Assembly: GCA_002307035.1 (NCBI GenBank)
Contig: DBTL01000134.1
Span: forward strand, 1 to 38,169
From: Bacteroides sp. UBA1317
GTDB taxonomy: Bacteria > Bacteroidota > Bacteroidia > Bacteroidales > Bacteroidaceae
Direction of reading: 5' to 3'
DNA length: 38,169 nt
A program made the translations under genes and the position numbers. This document shows, piece by piece, positions 6,037 to 14,367 of the stretch; position 1 is the stretch's first letter; the number at the start of each line of letters is the position of its first letter. The notes below the pieces were generated by a model, which ran no database searches, was not told the DNA's origin, and worked only from the letters and a program-made list of their open reading frames with translations.

Positions 6037-8421
6037 TTAATGTGATACGTTCAAATCTGATTTTCCTCTTAATGGATTTTCTTCTATTCCCCATTTATCT
6101 GCTGTTTTTTTCAAGCGAACGATCTTCAACAGATTATCCGAAGGCAAACATAAAAGTCCTTCTACTTCATTTGCATCTGCTGCATAAACTTTAAGATCGA
6201 TCTTTGACCAATCCATCTTGTCAGTACTTTGTGCTAAAGCAATATGTGGAATCACAGCACCATCTCGCACCAATATCACCGCAGGTATATGACCGGCTTC
6301 AATGATGTTCCAACCGGAAGAGTAGATCTTCTTACTTTGATAATCAATCCATTTACCACCCGGAAGGTATACGTTTCGTTTAGTGCCGTGCTCCAACATA
6401 GGGGCTACCAAGAGATCATGTCCAAACATATATTCATCTTCTACGCCCCAGACAGCAGGATCGTTCGGAAATTCAATGCAAAGAGCACGAACCATTGCTA
6501 GCCCTTGTTCTGTACACTGTTTGGCTTGAGCATACACATAAGGCATCAGTTTATACTTCATTTCAGCACTCTCACGGAAAGCCTTCACGAAAGAGTCGTT
6601 ATAGAGCCACGGCTCTTTGGGAGGCGCACCGTGTGCCCTACTGTGTGAAGTAAGGAAACCAAACGGCAACCAGCGCCGATAAAGCTCTTCGGGTGATTTC
6701 TGCACAAAGCCCCCTATATCATGGCTCCAGAAGCTAAAGCCACTCAATCCCAGAGAAAGCCCACCTCGAATAGTACCAAGCATACCGATATCGGTATTAG
6801 CGGCATCACCACCCCAATGCAACGGATAACGTTGCGAACCGGCCCAAGCACTGCGAGCCCAGATAATGTTTTCTCCCTTGATCTGCTTCGTAATATCGGC
6901 CACGGCTTTGTTATAGCGCAAAGGATAGAGATTGTGTTCATACAAGCCCCCCTTGCCCGAGGCATAAAAACCGTTAAGCGGTGCTGCTTCGCCGAAGTCC
7001 ACTTTAATTGCGCCAACACCCATCGAAAGCAATCCTGACAACTTTTCTTGATACCAGCTGACGGTTTGCGGATTCGAGAAGTCGAGCACCGCATCTTCAT
7101 AGGGAAGTCCGCCATTAGCATTCTTCACCTCTAAACCCTTATCTATAATCTCTCGAAAATATTTGTTTTTCGGGGTAAAATAAGTCAGCTGCCACAAAGA
7201 GATGTGAAAACCATCTGCCAGCAAATCTTTTACCATTTTCTGCGGATTAGAGAAACGGCTGGGAGCAAATACATAGTCGCATTGCCAGTCGGTTTCGAAC
7301 CATCCGGTATCAAAATGAATTACATCGGCAGGAATCTTATATTTTCTCAGATTCTTTGCCACATCATATCCTTCTTTCTCACTAAAATAAGTAATCCTGC
7401 TCATCCAGGTACCAAAACTCCATAGCGGAGGCATAGGCGATTTCCCGGTAAGCTCGGTATATTCATTCAATATCTCTTTCGGTTCTCCGAAAAAGACAAA
7501 TAGATCCAACGCTTCATCAGCCATAAACAGTTTATTGAGTCCGATGTAAGTAGAGCCAAAGTCGCAGGTTACAGGAGCCGACGTATGCATAAACATGCCA
7601 TAGCCACGGCTACTTAAAAAGAATGGAATAGGTTTGTACATCTGATCCGTTTCAGGTCCTTGCGGATCGCTAACAAACAAGTTTACTTTCTGCCCTACTT
7701 TATTTAAAGAAGTAAACGATTCACCACAACCCACAATTTTCTCTCCCGGAGAGAGAGTAAATACCGGATTGATGCTCCGTGAATTGTCAGCACCCCGTTT
7801 GATGAAATTGAACGGCAAACTCTTCACCTGCGTGGAATCATTGTCAGCCCACCGCCACGTATCAGTAAGACGTCGACCATTCGCGTCCAATAAGATGATG
7901 CGCCATGGATTCTCCTCAATAATAATACTACCAAAAGCACTCTTATATTGATGCGCTCCTTTCAATGCAGTGTATTTCCAACTCGCATCACTACCGGGTG
8001 CTTTCACCAACATCAATGAAGCAGCCTCTTTTATCCCCACCGGAGTGGTAAGCATACGAATGCGCAATGTACGGGGAGTAATAAAATCAAGGACGAATTT
8101 TAATTGAGGATTATTCTCATAGGCCGAAGCAGGGAAATCGAGCATCTGTAAATCTTGTGGCAATACAGTATTGGTATTGAAAGCCTGACGGGTATAAAGT
8201 GTTTTACGCCTCCACTCAATGGTACCTTGAGCAGTTTCAGGATCAAAAGCGGAAAGTTTATCGGCAAAGAAAAAAAGATTGGTAAAATCGCCAAAATCCG
8301 TGCTCATATCTCTCGCCTGATTCATAAGGTAAGAGGCACCACCATTGATTTGCATTTGAGCACTCATCTGCAAGGGCAGACAAACAAGAAGTACAAGTAT
8401 TTTGATCGTATTACGGTTCAT
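6037..8421 (-). CDS. Secreted glycoside hydrolase family 31 (alpha-xylosidase/alpha-glucosidase type)
   Basis: The 794-aa enzyme should hydrolyse terminal alpha-linked sugars in the periplasm or at the cell surface. The start at 8421 gives MNRNTIKILVLLVCLPLQMS followed by AQ, a clear signal peptide; the longer frame from 8493 would bury it. The GH31 catalytic nucleophile is Asp475 in GAIKVDFGE and the acid/base is Asp539 in LHWGGDAANTD. Other family signatures are SFGTWMSRITYFSEKEGYD, HFDTGWFETDW and GLSGFSFWSHDIGGF, and the C-terminal part is the usual beta-sandwich region. KVDFGE resembles the KTDFGE of YicI-type alpha-xylosidases more than the DMNE/DGNE forms of alpha-glucosidases, so alpha-xyloside cleavage is my first guess. 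No SusC/D or other hydrolase is adjacent, so substrate context is missing. Confidence 0.9.
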   Translation of the reverse strand: MNRNTIKILVLLVCLPLQMSAQMQINGGASYLMNQARDMSTDFGDFTNLFFFADKLSAFDPETAQGTIEWRRKTLYTRQAFNTNTVLPQDLQMLDFPASAYENNPQLKFVLDFITPRTLRIRMLTTPVGIKEAASLMLVKAPGSDASWKYTALKGAHQYKSAFGSIIIEENPWRIILLDANGRRLTDTWRWADNDSTQVKSLPFNFIKRGADNSRSINPVFTLSPGEKIVGCGESFTSLNKVGQKVNLFVSDPQGPETDQMYKPIPFFLSSRGYGMFMHTSAPVTCDFGSTYIGLNKLFMADEALDLFVFFGEPKEILNEYTELTGKSPMPPLWSFGTWMSRITYFSEKEGYDVAKNLRKYKIPADVIHFDTGWFETDWQCDYVFAPSRFSNPQKMVKDLLADGFHISLWQLTYFTPKNKYFREIIDKGLEVKNANGGLPYEDAVLDFSNPQTVSWYQEKLSGLLSMGVGAIKVDFGEAAPLNGFYASGKGGLYEHNLYPLRYNKAVADITKQIKGENIIWARSAWAGSQRYPLHWGGDAANTDIGMLGTIRGGLSLGLSGFSFWSHDIGGFVQKSPEELYRRWLPFGFLTSHSRAHGAPPKEPWLYNDSFVKAFRESAEMKYKLMPYVYAQAKQCTEQGLAMVRALCIEFPNDPAVWGVEDEYMFGHDLLVAPMLEHGTKRNVYLPGGKWIDYQSKKIYSSGWNIIEAGHIPAVILVRDGAVIPHIALAQSTDKMDWSKIDLKVYAADANEVEGLLCLPSDNLLKIVRLKKTADKWGIEENPLRGKSDLNVSH

Positions 8422-8639
8422 AGTATCTATTTTAAAGATCGTAGGTTTAAGGATGCGATAAAAGTAGAACAAATACTTCATTCTCACAGTCACGAGATGT
8501 TTTATTATAGGGGATAAAATGTTGCATTTGTTCCTTTTCTTTCTCTAAATAAGATAATTGAAGTGCAACAAAGTTTATAAAAACTAAAAGTTTTAGCTTA
8601 TTCCTAAAAATCCAACGACCCAATTGCCAAAAAGTTTGT

Positions 8640-8647
8640 TATATTTG
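8640..8647 (+). promoter_or_regulatory. -7 element of the aroC promoter
   Basis: TATATTTG at 8640-8647 matches TAnnTTTG and lies 29 nt before the aroC ATG. No good -33 element is visible at the usual distance. Confidence 0.5.
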
Positions 8648-8676
8648 CATAGATAACCATTAAAACAGCAGCAATC

Positions 8677-9753
8677 ATGTTCAACTCATTTGGTAATATT
8701 CTCAGATTAACCAGTTTCGGCGAATCGCACGGTAAAGGTATCGGTGGAGTCATTGATGGATTTCCGGCAGGTATCCGTATCGACATGGACTTTGTACAAA
8801 AAGAACTTAACCGACGTCGCCCGGGACAGTCTGCCATCACAACTTCTCGCAAGGAGACAGACGAAGTGGAGTTTCTTTCCGGAATCTTCGAGGGGAAATC
8901 AACAGGATGTCCCATCGGTTTCATCGTTTGGAATCAGAACCAGCATTCCAATGACTATGATAACATGAAGGAACTTTACCGTCCCTCGCATGCTGACTAT
9001 ACCTACAATGTGAAATATGGCATCCGTGACCATCGTGGAGGCGGACGTTCTTCTGCCCGCGAAACCATATCACGCGTAGTGGGTGGTGCTCTGGCAAAAC
9101 TGGCATTGAATCAACTGGGCATTCACATTACCGCATTCACTTCGCAAGTGGGTCCTATCAGATTAGAAAAGAATTATAAGGATTATAATCTGGATACCAT
9201 TGAAGATAATCCGGTGAGATGCCCCGACCAAGAGAAAGCTCAAGAGATGCAAGAGCTAATATCTAAAATAAAAGGAGAAGGAGACACGATAGGTGGTGTG
9301 GTTACTTGTGTCATTAAAGGATGCCCTATCGGTTTAGGACAACCTGTTTTCGGCAAGTTGCACGCAGCGCTGGCCAATGCAATGATGAGCATCAATGCCG
9401 CCAAAGCTTTTGAGTATGGCGACGGATTTCAGGGATTGAAACAAAGAGGGTCTGAGCAAAACGATGTCTTCTTCAATAACAATGGCATGATTGATACACG
9501 CACCAATCACTCGGGAGGTATGCAAGGAGGCATCAGTAACGGTCAGGATATCTTCTTTCGGGTTGCCTTCAAACCTGTAGCTACCGTATTGATGGAACAA
9601 CATACTGTAAACGTTGATGGAATAGACACTACGCTCAAAGCTAAAGGTCGACATGATCCTTGTGTTTTGCCTCGGGCAGTACCTATTGTTGAGGCCATGG
9701 CAGCATTGACCATCCTCGACTTCTACCTGATAGACAGAACGACACAATTATAA
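8677..9753 (+). CDS. aroC: Chorismate synthase
   Basis: AroC converts 5-enolpyruvylshikimate-3-phosphate to chorismate with reduced FMN, the last step of the shikimate pathway, in the cytoplasm. The 358-aa protein starts MFNSFGNILRLTSFGESHGK, which includes the family signature with the catalytic His of GESHG. Further conserved blocks are RRRPGQSAITTSRKETDEVE, RPSHADYTYNVKYGIRDHRGGGRSSARETISRVVGGALA and RTNHSGGMQGGISNGQ near residue 270. Length is normal. A dipeptidase gene follows after 22 nt on the same strand and probably shares the transcript; I see no functional link between them. Confidence 0.97.
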   Translation: MFNSFGNILRLTSFGESHGKGIGGVIDGFPAGIRIDMDFVQKELNRRRPGQSAITTSRKETDEVEFLSGIFEGKSTGCPIGFIVWNQNQHSNDYDNMKELYRPSHADYTYNVKYGIRDHRGGGRSSARETISRVVGGALAKLALNQLGIHITAFTSQVGPIRLEKNYKDYNLDTIEDNPVRCPDQEKAQEMQELISKIKGEGDTIGGVVTCVIKGCPIGLGQPVFGKLHAALANAMMSINAAKAFEYGDGFQGLKQRGSEQNDVFFNNNGMIDTRTNHSGGMQGGISNGQDIFFRVAFKPVATVLMEQHTVNVDGIDTTLKAKGRHDPCVLPRAVPIVEAMAALTILDFYLIDRTTQL

Positions 9754-9775
9754 TTATCCTACTGAAATAGACGAA

Positions 9776-11137
9776 ATGAGTAAAATACAAACCTATATAC
9801 AAGAGAACGAAACAAAAATAATAGATGACCTGTTCAGCCTCATCCGTATCCCCAGCATTAGTGCACTGCCTGAACATAAAGACGACATGATGGCTTGTGC
9901 GCAACGATGGAGACAGTTGCTATTGGAAGCCGGAGCAGACGAAGCGATGGTTATGCCTTCAGCAGGCAATCCTATAGTCTTTGCACAAAAGAGGATGAAT
10001 CCGGAAGCCCAAACAATACTAATCTATGCACATTATGACGTGATGCCTGCCGAACCATTGGATCTTTGGGAAAGCTACCCATTTGAACCGGAAATCAGAG
10101 ACGAACACATCTGGGCACGTGGTGCCGACGATGATAAAGGCCAATCATTCATTCAGGTGAAAGCTTTTGAATACCTGGTGAAGAACGACCTGCTAAAGAA
10201 TAATGTAAAATTCATCTTTGAGGGTGAAGAAGAAATTGGTTCGCCTAGTTTGGAGGCTTTTTGCGAAGAACACAAAGAATTACTGAGAGCGGATATTATT
10301 TTGGTAAGCGACACAAGTATGCTGGGCGCTGACCTACCATCACTCACTACAGGACTTCGCGGACTGGCTTATTGGGAGATTGAAGTAACGGGACCTAACC
10401 GTGATCTGCACTCAGGCCATTTTGGCGGAGCAGTAGCCAATCCGATCAATACCCTTTGCGGAATGATTAGCAGTGTAGTAGATGCTGATGGACGCATCAC
10501 AATACCCGGTTTTTATGACGATGTAGAAGAAGTTCCGCAAGCAGAACGAGAAATGATTGCGCACATCCCCTTTGATGAAGAGAAGTACAAAACAGCTATC
10601 GGTGTTAAAGCACTCTTCGGAGAGAAAGGATATTCTACTTTAGAGCGTAATAGCTGTCGCCCCTCTTTTGATGTATGCGGCATTTGGGGTGGATACACAG
10701 GTGAGGGTTCTAAAACAGTATTACCCTCTAAGGCTTATGCCAAAGTATCTTGTCGCTTAGTAGCTCATCAGGATCATCATAAGATCTCGGATCTGTTTAC
10801 CAAGTATATTCATAGCATCGCCCCCGAAAGTGTACAAGTAAAAGTAACTCCGATGCATGGTGGACAAGGATATGTATGCCCCATTTCATTGCCGGCTTAT
10901 CAAGCAGCACAGAAAGGATTTGAAATCGCTTTCGGAAAAAAGCCTTTGGCTGTTCGTCGTGGAGGGAGTATCCCCATCATCTCTACTTTCGAGCAAGTAT
11001 TGGGACTCAAAACCATATTGATGGGCTTTGGACTGGAATCGAACGCCATTCACTCACCTAACGAAAACCTTCCTCTGGATATTTTCCGTAAAGGCATTGA
11101 AGCAGTAGTAGAATTCCATTTGGCTTATCAAGGGTAA
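9776..11137 (+). CDS. M20 family metallopeptidase (dipeptidase)
   Basis: This 453-aa cytoplasmic protein is a di-zinc exopeptidase of the M20 CNDP-dipeptidase type. Metal and catalytic motifs are visible in order: YAHYDVMPA (first His and catalytic Asp), RGADDDKGQ (bridging Asp), FEGEEEIGSPS (general-base and metal Glu), VSDTSM (metal Asp), and near the end HSPNENLP (last metal His). The dimerisation lid lies between, with DLHSGHFGGAVANPINTL. No signal peptide is present. It follows aroC closely and ends in a strong hairpin shared with the converging arsenic operon. The peptide substrate cannot be read from the sequence. Confidence 0.92.
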   Translation: MSKIQTYIQENETKIIDDLFSLIRIPSISALPEHKDDMMACAQRWRQLLLEAGADEAMVMPSAGNPIVFAQKRMNPEAQTILIYAHYDVMPAEPLDLWESYPFEPEIRDEHIWARGADDDKGQSFIQVKAFEYLVKNDLLKNNVKFIFEGEEEIGSPSLEAFCEEHKELLRADIILVSDTSMLGADLPSLTTGLRGLAYWEIEVTGPNRDLHSGHFGGAVANPINTLCGMISSVVDADGRITIPGFYDDVEEVPQAEREMIAHIPFDEEKYKTAIGVKALFGEKGYSTLERNSCRPSFDVCGIWGGYTGEGSKTVLPSKAYAKVSCRLVAHQDHHKISDLFTKYIHSIAPESVQVKVTPMHGGQGYVCPISLPAYQAAQKGFEIAFGKKPLAVRRGGSIPIISTFEQVLGLKTILMGFGLESNAIHSPNENLPLDIFRKGIEAVVEFHLAYQG

Positions 11138-11153
11138 ACATTAAGATACGAAT

Positions 11154-11191
11154 AAAAGCGGCTGCTCTTTGTATGAAGGGCAGCCGCTTTA
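11154..11191. terminator. Bidirectional terminator between the dipeptidase and acr3
   Basis: AAAGCGGCTGC (11155-11165) pairs with GCAGCCGCTTT (11180-11190), with further CTT/AAG pairing inside. The flanking A and T runs suit termination from both converging genes. Confidence 0.8.
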
Positions 11192-11217
11192 TTATGAATC
11201 AATCAAGCATCAAATGG

Positions 11218-12255
11218 CTAATTACTTTTAAATTTATTCTGATGCCGCAGCGCATATTTTACTAATAGGATCAAAACAGGAACTTCCACTAACGGACCAA
11301 TAACCGCAGCAAAAGCTACTCCCGAGTTTATTCCGAAAACAGCAATAGCAACCGCTATAGCCAATTCAAAATTATTCCCGGATGCTGTGAAAGCTACAGA
11401 GGCTGTCTTAGCATAACCTGCTCCTACCTTCCGAGTAAGCCAGAAAGAGAGGAAAAACATAATTCCAAAGTAGATGATAAGTGGTATGGCTATGAGCAAC
11501 ACATCATACGGAAGCTTCACGATATATTCCCCTTTATAGGAGAACATTACCACAATAGTAAAGAGCAGAGCGATCAATGTTATCGGACTAATCTTATGAA
11601 TAAACTTATTATAATACCAATCTTTACCTTTGGCCCTAACAAGAATGATCTGACTAAGGAATCCCGCAATAAAAGGAATGCCCAAATAGATAAAAACACT
11701 CTGCGCTATCGTCCCCATGGTGATGCTACTAACATCCTCAGTTATTGGCAAACCTAACCATGCAGGAAAGACCGACAAGAACAAGTATGCGTAAACTGAA
11801 AAAAACAAAACCTGAAAAATACTATTAAAGGCAACCAGACCGGCAGCATACTCTGTACTTCCTTTGGCTAAATCATTCCAGACAAGTACCATTGCAATGC
11901 AACGAGCAAGACCAATCATGATCAGCCCATACATATACTCGGGATAATTATGAAGAAAGATAATGCCCAATATAAACATTAACACAGGCCCAACAATCCA
12001 ATTTAAGATAAGGGACATTGTGAGAATCTTTCTATCGGTGAAAACCTTGCCCAATTCTTCATACTTCACTTTGGCCAAAGGCGGATACATCATTAATATA
12101 AGTCCGATAGCCAAAGGAACATTCGTAGTACCGGATTCAAATTGAGCCCAAAAGCCTCCAATTCCCGGATAAAGATATCCGATGGCTACTCCAATAAACA
12201 TTGCAGCAAAAATCCACAACGTCAGGTAACGATCTAAAAAAGCTAACTTTTTCAT
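11218..12255 (-). CDS. acr3: ACR3-family arsenite efflux transporter
   Basis: The 345-aa inner-membrane protein exports arsenite using the proton motive force. About ten hydrophobic segments are visible, starting LTLWIFAAMFIGVAIGYLYP. The conserved TM4 cysteine is in GLARCIAMVLVWNDLAKGS, and the family motif ASGNNFELAIAVAIAVFG lies near residues 290-310. It follows arsC by 24 nt and is the last gene of an arsR-arsC-acr3 operon, so it should be induced by arsenite through ArsR. Length is typical for ACR3. The alternative name ArsB is often used, but the unrelated ArsB transporter family is longer with a different topology. Confidence 0.93.
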   Translation of the reverse strand: MKKLAFLDRYLTLWIFAAMFIGVAIGYLYPGIGGFWAQFESGTTNVPLAIGLILMMYPPLAKVKYEELGKVFTDRKILTMSLILNWIVGPVLMFILGIIFLHNYPEYMYGLIMIGLARCIAMVLVWNDLAKGSTEYAAGLVAFNSIFQVLFFSVYAYLFLSVFPAWLGLPITEDVSSITMGTIAQSVFIYLGIPFIAGFLSQIILVRAKGKDWYYNKFIHKISPITLIALLFTIVVMFSYKGEYIVKLPYDVLLIAIPLIIYFGIMFFLSFWLTRKVGAGYAKTASVAFTASGNNFELAIAVAIAVFGINSGVAFAAVIGPLVEVPVLILLVKYALRHQNKFKSN

Positions 12256-12279
12256 TTATACTAAAGTTTAATTATCCAA

Positions 12280-12741
12280 TTAGGAACAACACCCTCTGCC
12301 ACAACAAGCGCCCGAAGACTCAGAAGATTGAAGTTCTAATTGATAAAAATTAAAGAAACCTTCTTTTATTTCATCCCGAACACGCTCAAACTCGCTCCAG
12401 ATAAACTCTGGCGTACCCTCTGCATGGGAGGGATCATCAAAGCCGATATGCAGCCTTCTATTTACTTTGCCCGAAAACATTGGGCAACTTTCTTTTGCAC
12501 CACCACAAACAGTGATTACATAATCCCATTCCTGATCCAGATACTCATTTACACTTGTGGGAGTGCGACCACTAATATCTATCCCAACTTCTTTCATCGC
12601 CTTAACAGCCAAAGGATTCACTTGCTTCGCAATTTCCGTTCCGGCAGAATAGACTTCCAACGTTTTATCAAAAGATTGCAAAAAGCCATGAGCCATCTGG
12701 CTACGGCAACTATTACCTGTACACAATATTAAAACTTTCAT
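12280..12741 (-). CDS. arsC: Thioredoxin-type arsenate reductase (LMW-PTP fold) with Cys-rich C-terminus
   Basis: ArsC reduces arsenate to arsenite so that ACR3 can export it. The P-loop CTGNSCR (Cys7-Arg13) is the anion-binding site of the low-molecular-weight phosphatase fold. The redox pair seen in pI258-type ArsC is present as Cys79 and Cys86 in VCGGAKESCPMF, so thioredoxin is the likely electron donor. The protein is 153 aa and ends in an extra Cys-rich tail, ACCGRGCCS (Cys146, 147, 151, 152), which the well-known enzymes lack. It lies 9 nt after arsR and 24 nt before acr3. Some homologues are annotated as protein-tyrosine phosphatases, but operon context favours arsenate. Confidence 0.92.
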   Translation of the reverse strand: MKVLILCTGNSCRSQMAHGFLQSFDKTLEVYSAGTEIAKQVNPLAVKAMKEVGIDISGRTPTSVNEYLDQEWDYVITVCGGAKESCPMFSGKVNRRLHIGFDDPSHAEGTPEFIWSEFERVRDEIKEGFFNFYQLELQSSESSGACCGRGCCS

Positions 12742-12750
12742 ACTATAACT

Positions 12751-13092
12751 CTATTTAATTTGTTCACAACAATTCTCAGGGTCACTAATTTCGCCCATAA
12801 ATACATCTACCAATTCTTTAAACTCCTGTATCTTCTCTGTGTTCAAACAGTAGAAGGTTTTCACTCCTTCTGAGTGACAGATCACTAACTCTGCATTTTT
12901 TAACTCCATCAAGTGCTGATTAATCGTAGTCCTACTTAGAGGTAACTCATCTGCAAAATCACCGGTTATACAAGTTTTGGTTTCTGCCAAGTATTTAAGA
13001 ATAGCCAAACGAGCCGGATGAGCCAATGCCTTAAATAACTCCGCACTGGCCTGGAGTTCGATTTCAAATAGTTGACTTTTAGCTTGTACCAT
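12751..13092 (-). CDS. arsR: ArsR/SmtB family repressor
   Basis: This 113-aa winged-helix protein should bind the operon's own promoter and release it when arsenite binds cysteines. The family signature ELFKALAHPARLAILKYLAE lies at about 18-37, and the recognition helix is in LPLSRTTINQHLMELKNAELV. Candidate arsenite ligands are the Cys in TKTCITGDF and the C-terminal pair in ENCCEQIK; there is no canonical ELCVCDL. It is the first gene of the ars operon. The intergenic region upstream has ACGTCAT/ACGTATA repeats over the promoter. Confidence 0.92.
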   Translation of the reverse strand: MVQAKSQLFEIELQASAELFKALAHPARLAILKYLAETKTCITGDFADELPLSRTTINQHLMELKNAELVICHSEGVKTFYCLNTEKIQEFKELVDVFMGEISDPENCCEQIK

Positions 13093-13116
13093 ATTGTCTG
13101 TTAATTAGTTATGCCG

Positions 13117-13160
13117 CAAATATACGTCATTAAAATAATAAAACGTATAATTACGTCATT
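13117..13160 (-). promoter_or_regulatory. ars promoter with probable ArsR operators
   Basis: The minus-strand -7 box TATATTTG lies at 13124-13117. Over and beyond it are TATACGT (13121-13127) and ACGTATA (13143-13149) as an inverted pair, ACGTA-TAAT-TACGT (13143-13156), and two direct copies of TACGTCATT (13123-13131, 13152-13160). A further inverted copy, TTGACGTA, is at 13185-13192 towards anmK. Operator function is inferred from position in front of arsR. Confidence 0.55.
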
Positions 13161-13269
13161 TGTTTTATGCCGGCTAAACAAATATTGACGTAGTTTCTTT
13201 GGTAAGAAGAAACTTTATTGCAATTTTGTCTTCAGAATAAAGAAAGAGCAAACAGAAAGAAGAAATCGT

Positions 13270-14328
13270 ATGAAAAACAAATCAATACAGGCTATCGGAC
13301 TAATGTCCGGCACATCTCTGGATGGATTGGATGTGTGCTGCTGCACCTTTAGCAAAAAAGAAGAGAAGTGGAACTTCAACATTGATTGTGCCAAAGGATA
13401 CTCCTACTCCAAAGAGCTAAAACAAAAATTGGGAACAGGGGCGCAACAGATGAATGCTTTGGAGTTTATCACTTTTCATAGTAGCTACGGAAAATTTCTA
13501 GGCGAATGCGTCAACGAGTTTATGACTGAGTTCAAGGTAAAACCGGATATTATCGCTTCTCATGGACATACCATCTTTCACGAACCGAAAAAGAAAATCA
13601 TGTTTCAAATTGGCGATGGTGCCGCCATTGCTGCCGAAACTCGAATTCCTACTGTCTCTGACTTCCGCCGCCTCGACATTATGCTTGGTGGACAAGGTGC
13701 ACCGCTCGTTCCTATAGGCGACCGCTTGCTTTTTGCCGACTACGACTATTGTCTCAACATCGGAGGTTTCTCAAATATTTCCTTCGAGAAAAATGGAAAT
13801 CGTATCGCATTCGACATCAGTCCTGTGAACTATGTGATCAATCACTATTGCCGCCAAATAGGTTTAGAGTTTGATCGTGACGGAAAGATAGCGCGCAAAG
13901 GTAATATCCATCAATCATTACTTGATGAACTCAACGACATGGAGTTTTATCATCAGGACGGACCTAAATCACTTGGCCGCGAATGGGTAGAGACATTGAT
14001 TTATCCTATGCTCGAACAACACAATCTGCCCTTAGAAGATATGCTTCGCACATTTTACGAACATGCTGCCTTTCAGATTTCGAGAATAGTAAAGGGTGGA
14101 AAGCTACTCATTACCGGAGGTGGTGCTTTCAATCTATTTCTAGTGGAACGCATTCAGGCATTATGCCCTTGTGAAATAGTCATTCCCGACAAACAAATTA
14201 TTGAATACAAAGAAGCGTTGATATTTGCTTTCCTAGGTACCTTGTACATGTGCGACGAGCCAAGTTGCCTCGCTTCGGTAACCGGAGCCCCAGTAGATAA
14301 CATTGGAGGAATGCTGTTTAAAGTGTAA
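13270..14328 (+). CDS. anmK: Anhydro-N-acetylmuramic acid kinase
   Basis: AnmK phosphorylates 1,6-anhydro-N-acetylmuramic acid to MurNAc-6-phosphate, an early step of cell-wall recycling, in the cytoplasm. The 352-aa protein opens with the phosphate-1 motif IGLMSGTSLDGLD. The adenosine motif ITGGGAFNLFL lies near residue 280, and conserved segments SHGHTIFHEP, QIGDGAAIAAET, DFRRLDIMLGGQGAPLVP and LNIGGFSN follow the sugar-kinase/ASKHA fold. It is divergent from arsR and convergent with the nitrogenase regulator. Length is normal for the Bacteroidetes form. Confidence 0.95.
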   Translation: MKNKSIQAIGLMSGTSLDGLDVCCCTFSKKEEKWNFNIDCAKGYSYSKELKQKLGTGAQQMNALEFITFHSSYGKFLGECVNEFMTEFKVKPDIIASHGHTIFHEPKKKIMFQIGDGAAIAAETRIPTVSDFRRLDIMLGGQGAPLVPIGDRLLFADYDYCLNIGGFSNISFEKNGNRIAFDISPVNYVINHYCRQIGLEFDRDGKIARKGNIHQSLLDELNDMEFYHQDGPKSLGREWVETLIYPMLEQHNLPLEDMLRTFYEHAAFQISRIVKGGKLLITGGGAFNLFLVERIQALCPCEIVIPDKQIIEYKEALIFAFLGTLYMCDEPSCLASVTGAPVDNIGGMLFKV

Positions 14329-14348
14329 TTTCATATCTTAAACAGCAT
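14311..14348. terminator. Hairpin between convergent anmK and the anf regulator
   Basis: ATGCTGTTTAA (14311-14321, inside the end of anmK) pairs perfectly with TTAAACAGCAT (14338-14348) across 16 nt. It sits between two converging genes and may end both, although no long T run follows. Confidence 0.45.
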
Positions 14349-14367
14349 CTAAATATCCCGATCAGTA

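Noticed and set aside
8422..8493. Longer GH31 start at 8493
   Set aside because: It places 24 residues before a clear signal peptide that begins at the ATG at 8421.
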